A stretch of 15,670 nucleotides of DNA. Source: Tannerella sp. (lineage in GTDB: Bacteria; Bacteroidota; Bacteroidia; Bacteroidales; Tannerellaceae). The stretch spans positions 1-15,670 of the forward strand of contig JAITPH010000263.1 in NCBI GenBank assembly GCA_031289515.1, read 5' to 3'. Under the pieces are notes generated by a model. That model saw nothing but the letters and a program-made list of their open reading frames with translations. It searched no databases and was not told the origin of the DNA. The first letter of the stretch is position 1. Every line of letters begins with the position of its first letter. Shown here piece after piece: positions 12,975-15,670 of the stretch. The translations under genes were made by a program, and so were the position numbers.

Positions 12975-14195
12975 ATGATAATCAAATCTCACACTCTTGC
13001 CAACGGCTTGCGAACAGTTCATCTACCGATTTCTTCACAAGTCGCTTACTGCGGTTTTGCGATAAATGCAGGCGCGCGCGACGAACAGACCGAAGAAGCC
13101 GGTTTGGCGCACTTTGTCGAACATACCCTATTCAAGGGAACGCTCAAACGTAAATCGTGGCACATCCTCAACCGCATGGAAAATGTGGGAGGCGAACTCA
13201 ATGCCTATACGACCAAAGAAAGCACGTTCATCTACTCCATCTTCATGGCTAAAGATTTTGAACGTGCGGCCGAACTGCTGTCCGACCTGATTGTCAACTC
13301 GCAGTTTCCCGAAAACGAACTTGAAAAAGAGCGCGAAGTCATCTTAGACGAAATACAGTCGTATGAAGACTCGCCGTCGGAACTCATTTTCGACGATTTC
13401 GAGAACTTGATTTTCAACGGTCATCAACTCGGTCATCATATCCTGGGAAACAAACGCTCGCTGAAATCATTCGGGACTTTGGCGGGACAATCGTTTATCA
13501 AACGCTTTTATACGGCAGAAAACATGGTGTTTTTCACTATGTCAAACCTTGATTTCAAGCGCGTTGTGAGGATAGCGGAAAAATATATGTCCTGTATTCC
13601 CTCGCAAATCTCAAAGTTGCAAAGGATAAAGCCACCGGAAATAAAGTCGCAGACGATACAAAAGAAGAAGAAAACGCATCTGTCGCACATCATCGTCGGC
13701 GGTCAGGCTTACGACCTGTTCGACGAGAAGCGGTATCTGCTGTTTCTCCTGAATAACATACTCGGCGGTCCGGGCATGAATAACCGCCTGAACGTAAGTC
13801 TGAGGGAAAAACACGGACTTGTCTATACCGTCGAATCAAATGTCACTTCCTATACCGATACCGGCGTGTTTACGGTCTATCTCGGAGCCGACCCCAAAAA
13901 CCGCGAACGCTCAATGAGGCTTGTAGAAAGCGAACTCGAAAAACTGCGCACGAAAAAACTGACGGCAACGCAACTCGCGGCGGCAAAAAAACAGGCTGTC
14001 GGACAGCTTGGAGTGGCAAGCGACAACAAGGAAAGCCTCTTTCTGGGTCTGGGCAAGTCGTTCCTCCACTACAACAGTTACGAGCCGCTTGAAGACGTAT
14101 TCCGCAAAATCGAACAGATAACGTCCGAACAGATTATTGAAACGGCAAACGAAATCATGTCGCCTGAAAAATTATTCACATTAATATATGAGTAA
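12975..14195 (+). CDS. M16 family zinc peptidase (insulinase / processing-peptidase type)
   Basis: The 406-aa product is a single two-half M16 protein without a signal peptide, so it is probably cytoplasmic. The N-terminal half has the inverted zinc motif HFVEH (His46, Glu49, His50), with the third ligand expected in the conserved ELEKEREVILDEI helix (115-127). NVGGELNAYTTKEST (70-84) is also typical. The C-terminal half carries the usual substrate-holding region GGPGMNNRL followed by LREKHGLVYTV. Both features suggest an active enzyme that degrades or trims peptides, probably as a dimer like bacterial processing-peptidase homologues. The gene starts 15 nt after a strong terminator and no promoter box is evident in that gap, so its transcription start is unclear. 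The flavoenzyme gene follows with its own promoter. Confidence 0.94.
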   Translation: MIIKSHTLANGLRTVHLPISSQVAYCGFAINAGARDEQTEEAGLAHFVEHTLFKGTLKRKSWHILNRMENVGGELNAYTTKESTFIYSIFMAKDFERAAELLSDLIVNSQFPENELEKEREVILDEIQSYEDSPSELIFDDFENLIFNGHQLGHHILGNKRSLKSFGTLAGQSFIKRFYTAENMVFFTMSNLDFKRVVRIAEKYMSCIPSQISKLQRIKPPEIKSQTIQKKKKTHLSHIIVGGQAYDLFDEKRYLLFLLNNILGGPGMNNRLNVSLREKHGLVYTVESNVTSYTDTGVFTVYLGADPKNRERSMRLVESELEKLRTKKLTATQLAAAKKQAVGQLGVASDNKESLFLGLGKSFLHYNSYEPLEDVFRKIEQITSEQIIETANEIMSPEKLFTLIYE

Positions 14196-14199
14196 TTGT

Positions 14200-14230
14200 T
14201 TGGGAAGGCTCGATTTTTTTTCTTAATTTG
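14200..14230 (+). promoter_or_regulatory. promoter of the nitronate monooxygenase-like gene
   Basis: TTTG at 14200-14203 (-33) and TTAATTTG at 14223-14230 (-7, seven of eight bases of TAnnTTTG) are separated by 19 nt, the expected Bacteroidota spacing. The predicted start is near 14237, just upstream of two ATG candidates (14249 and 14261). It excludes the TTG start at 14228, which lies inside the -7 box. Confidence 0.55.
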
Positions 14231-14260
14231 CGGCGTTTATTTTTAAATATGAATCTTATT

Positions 14261-15223
14261 ATGAACAGAATTTGTAAACTTTTCGGGATTAAATATCCTG
14301 TAATTCAGGGAGGTATGGTATGGTGCAGCGGTTGGCGGCTCGCTTCGGCGGTCAGCGACGCGGGCGGTTTGGGGCTTATCGGATCCGGCTCGATGCACCC
14401 CGAAATACTTGTCGAACATATCCGCAAATGCAGGGAAGCAACCGACAAACCATTCGGCGTGAATATTCCGCTCATGTATCCCGAAATCGAAAAGTTGATT
14501 GACATTATAGTTTCGGAAGGCGTAAAAATCGTTTTCACTTCCGCCGGAAGTCCCAAGACATGGACGAGTTTCCTGAAAAATAAAGGAATAACGGTCACGC
14601 ATATCGTCAGCAGTTCGCGCTTTGCCCGGAAAAGCGAAGAGGCAGGCGTCGACGCCATCGTTGCCGAAGGCTTCGAGGCAGGCGGACATAACGGACGCGA
14701 AGAAACGACTACTTTATGCCTTATACCCGCCGTCCGCCGCGCCACGACGATTCCTTTGATTGCCGCCGGCGGTATCGGCACGGGCGAAGCTATACTGGCC
14801 GTCGAAGCCTTGGGCGCCGAAGGCGTTCAGATAGGGACGCGCTTCGCCCTTACAACCGAAAGCTCGGCGCACCTTAACTTCAAACAGTTATGCCTCAACA
14901 TCGAAGAAGGTGACACTAAACTGCTTCTGAAAAAACTATCACCGACAAGGATGGTTAAAAGCGACTTCAAAACAGCCGTCGAGACAGCCGAAAACAACGG
15001 CGCGTCGGCCGAAGAACTCCAAAACCTGTTGAGCAAAGGACGCGCTAAAAAAGGCATTTTTGAAGGCGACCTCGTCGAAGGACAACTTGAGATCGGACAG
15101 ATAGCCTCAATGTTTCATCAGCAGGAATCGGTCGGGGAAGTTATGAACGACCTCATAACCAATTACATAAAAGCGCGACACCGGTTATCGGGAAACGACC
15201 GCTTCATCGACGTAGAAGAATAG
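14261..15223 (+). CDS. nitronate monooxygenase / FabK-like flavoenzyme
   Basis: I use the ATG at 14261 (320 aa) because the product then begins MNRICKLFGIKYPVIQGGM, the normal start of the family; an ATG at 14249 adds only four residues. It is an FMN-dependent TIM barrel: QGGM (16-19), GGLGLIGSGSM (35-45), the catalytic-site motif EAGGHNG with His143 (139-145), and the phosphate-binding GGIGTG (170-175) and IGTRF (191-195). Relatives either oxidise alkyl nitronates or act as the FabK enoyl-ACP reductase. Bacteroidota proteins of this type are usually named nitronate monooxygenase, but sequence alone does not settle the choice. It is cytoplasmic. It has its own promoter (14200-14230), and its last 39 bp overlap the 3' end of pgl on the opposite strand. 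Confidence 0.88.
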   Translation: MNRICKLFGIKYPVIQGGMVWCSGWRLASAVSDAGGLGLIGSGSMHPEILVEHIRKCREATDKPFGVNIPLMYPEIEKLIDIIVSEGVKIVFTSAGSPKTWTSFLKNKGITVTHIVSSSRFARKSEEAGVDAIVAEGFEAGGHNGREETTTLCLIPAVRRATTIPLIAAGGIGTGEAILAVEALGAEGVQIGTRFALTTESSAHLNFKQLCLNIEEGDTKLLLKKLSPTRMVKSDFKTAVETAENNGASAEELQNLLSKGRAKKGIFEGDLVEGQLEIGQIASMFHQQESVGEVMNDLITNYIKARHRLSGNDRFIDVEE

Positions 15224-15670
15224 ACTTCCCGAAGCGGACACGCGAGAAGCCGGCAACGATCGGTTTTTCCTGTTGACAATCTCGTCTATTACCGGCTTCT
15301 TGCTTGCGCCGGTACATAAAAATATTATGTCTTCGGCATTGTTTATTACGCTGCCGGTAAGGGTCAGGCGATGTTGTTTAGTCTGCGGATGCACGGCTAT
15401 TTCGACAATCCGGCGGCTTTCAAACGATTGCAGATTACCGGGAAATATCGAAGCGGTATGACCGTCCTCGCCTATTCCGAGTATTATCAGGTCGAATCGC
15501 GGCAATCCGTCGACAAAAGGTATTTTTCCGATCAGAGCCTCGGCATCTTTCAGCGCTTGCTGCTCGTCGACGTTATATTTGAACGGAAAAACCGATTCTC
15601 GCGGAATGACGCCGGTCGCGACAAGCAAACGGTAAAACTCGCCGTAATTGCTCTCTTTGTCGTCTGCCGG
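15185..15670 (-). CDS. pgl: 6-phosphogluconolactonase (C-terminal part, start beyond window)
   Basis: About 161 C-terminal residues are visible; the reading frame stays open to the window edge, so the N-terminal third is missing. The first visible residues contain DDKESNYGEF, the family segment that normally reads D(E)xxSNY. The catalytic-site motif ILGIGEDGHTASIFPG follows, then conserved LTLTGSVINNA and LPASRV near the end. Pgl hydrolyses 6-phosphoglucono-lactone to 6-phosphogluconate in the oxidative pentose phosphate pathway, in the cytoplasm. In Bacteroides it usually sits with zwf and gnd, which would lie to the right of this window. The 3' end runs 39 bp into the opposite-strand flavoenzyme gene. 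Confidence 0.93.
   Translation of the reverse strand, partial: PADDKESNYGEFYRLLVATGVIPRESVFPFKYNVDEQQALKDAEALIGKIPFVDGLPRFDLIILGIGEDGHTASIFPGNLQSFESRRIVEIAVHPQTKQHRLTLTGSVINNAEDIIFLCTGASKKPVIDEIVNRKNRSLPASRVSASGSLFFYVDEAVVSR

Noticed and set aside
14228..14260. TTG start giving a 331-aa flavoenzyme
   Set aside because: The TTG is part of the -7 promoter box and the extra 11 residues do not fit the family N-terminus; ATG 14261 (or 14249) is better.

Overview
The window looks like a chromosomal segment of a Bacteroidales-type bacterium (phylum Bacteroidota). This rests on several signs: an outer-membrane beta-barrel protein with an N-terminal carboxypeptidase-regulatory-like domain, Tat-exported Gfo/Idh/MocA oxidoreductases, a DUF1080 lipoprotein, -7 promoter boxes of the TAnnTTTG type, A-rich start regions without clear Shine-Dalgarno sequences, and housekeeping proteins of Bacteroides-like sequence. 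Base composition and codon style look even throughout. I see no insertion sequence, integrase, tRNA, rRNA or CRISPR array.

Left part (1-3848, minus strand): a very tight co-directional cluster. In transcription order it reads: exported papain-like (C1B) peptidase, membrane-anchored 157-aa protein, endonuclease IV (nfo), 72-aa two-helix membrane protein, ApbE-type FMN transferase, and the start of a Tat-exported Gfo/Idh/MocA lipoprotein that runs off the window. Junctions are 1 nt, 29 nt, then three ATGA overlaps of 4 bp. A 119-bp divergent promoter region (3849-3967) separates this cluster from proC (3968-4759, plus strand). It holds two back-to-back -7 boxes and a 12-bp perfect palindrome.

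Middle part (4857-12888, plus strand): two units. The first is an outer-membrane beta-barrel/TonB-receptor-like protein with a Gly-rich tail, followed after 29 nt by a large exported alpha/beta hydrolase. The second has its own promoter box (10464-10471) and ends in a strong intrinsic terminator (12925-12959). It encodes a Tat-exported Gfo/Idh/MocA oxidoreductase and a DUF1080 (3-keto-disaccharide hydrolase family) lipoprotein. From family knowledge this pair suggests oxidation-driven cleavage of glycosides in the periplasm.

Right part (12975-15670): an M16 zinc peptidase and a nitronate monooxygenase/FabK-like flavoenzyme on plus, the latter with a good Bacteroidota-type promoter. They are followed by the 3' part of 6-phosphogluconolactonase (pgl) on minus, whose coding end overlaps the flavoenzyme tail-to-tail by 39 bp.

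Most of the window is ordinary core genome. The parts most worth following up are the two Tat-exported sugar-type oxidoreductases, one coupled to an ApbE flavin transferase and one to a DUF1080 lipoprotein; the beta-barrel with its Gly-rich tail and partner hydrolase; and the palindrome in the divergent promoter. I found nothing I can defend as a wholly new system.
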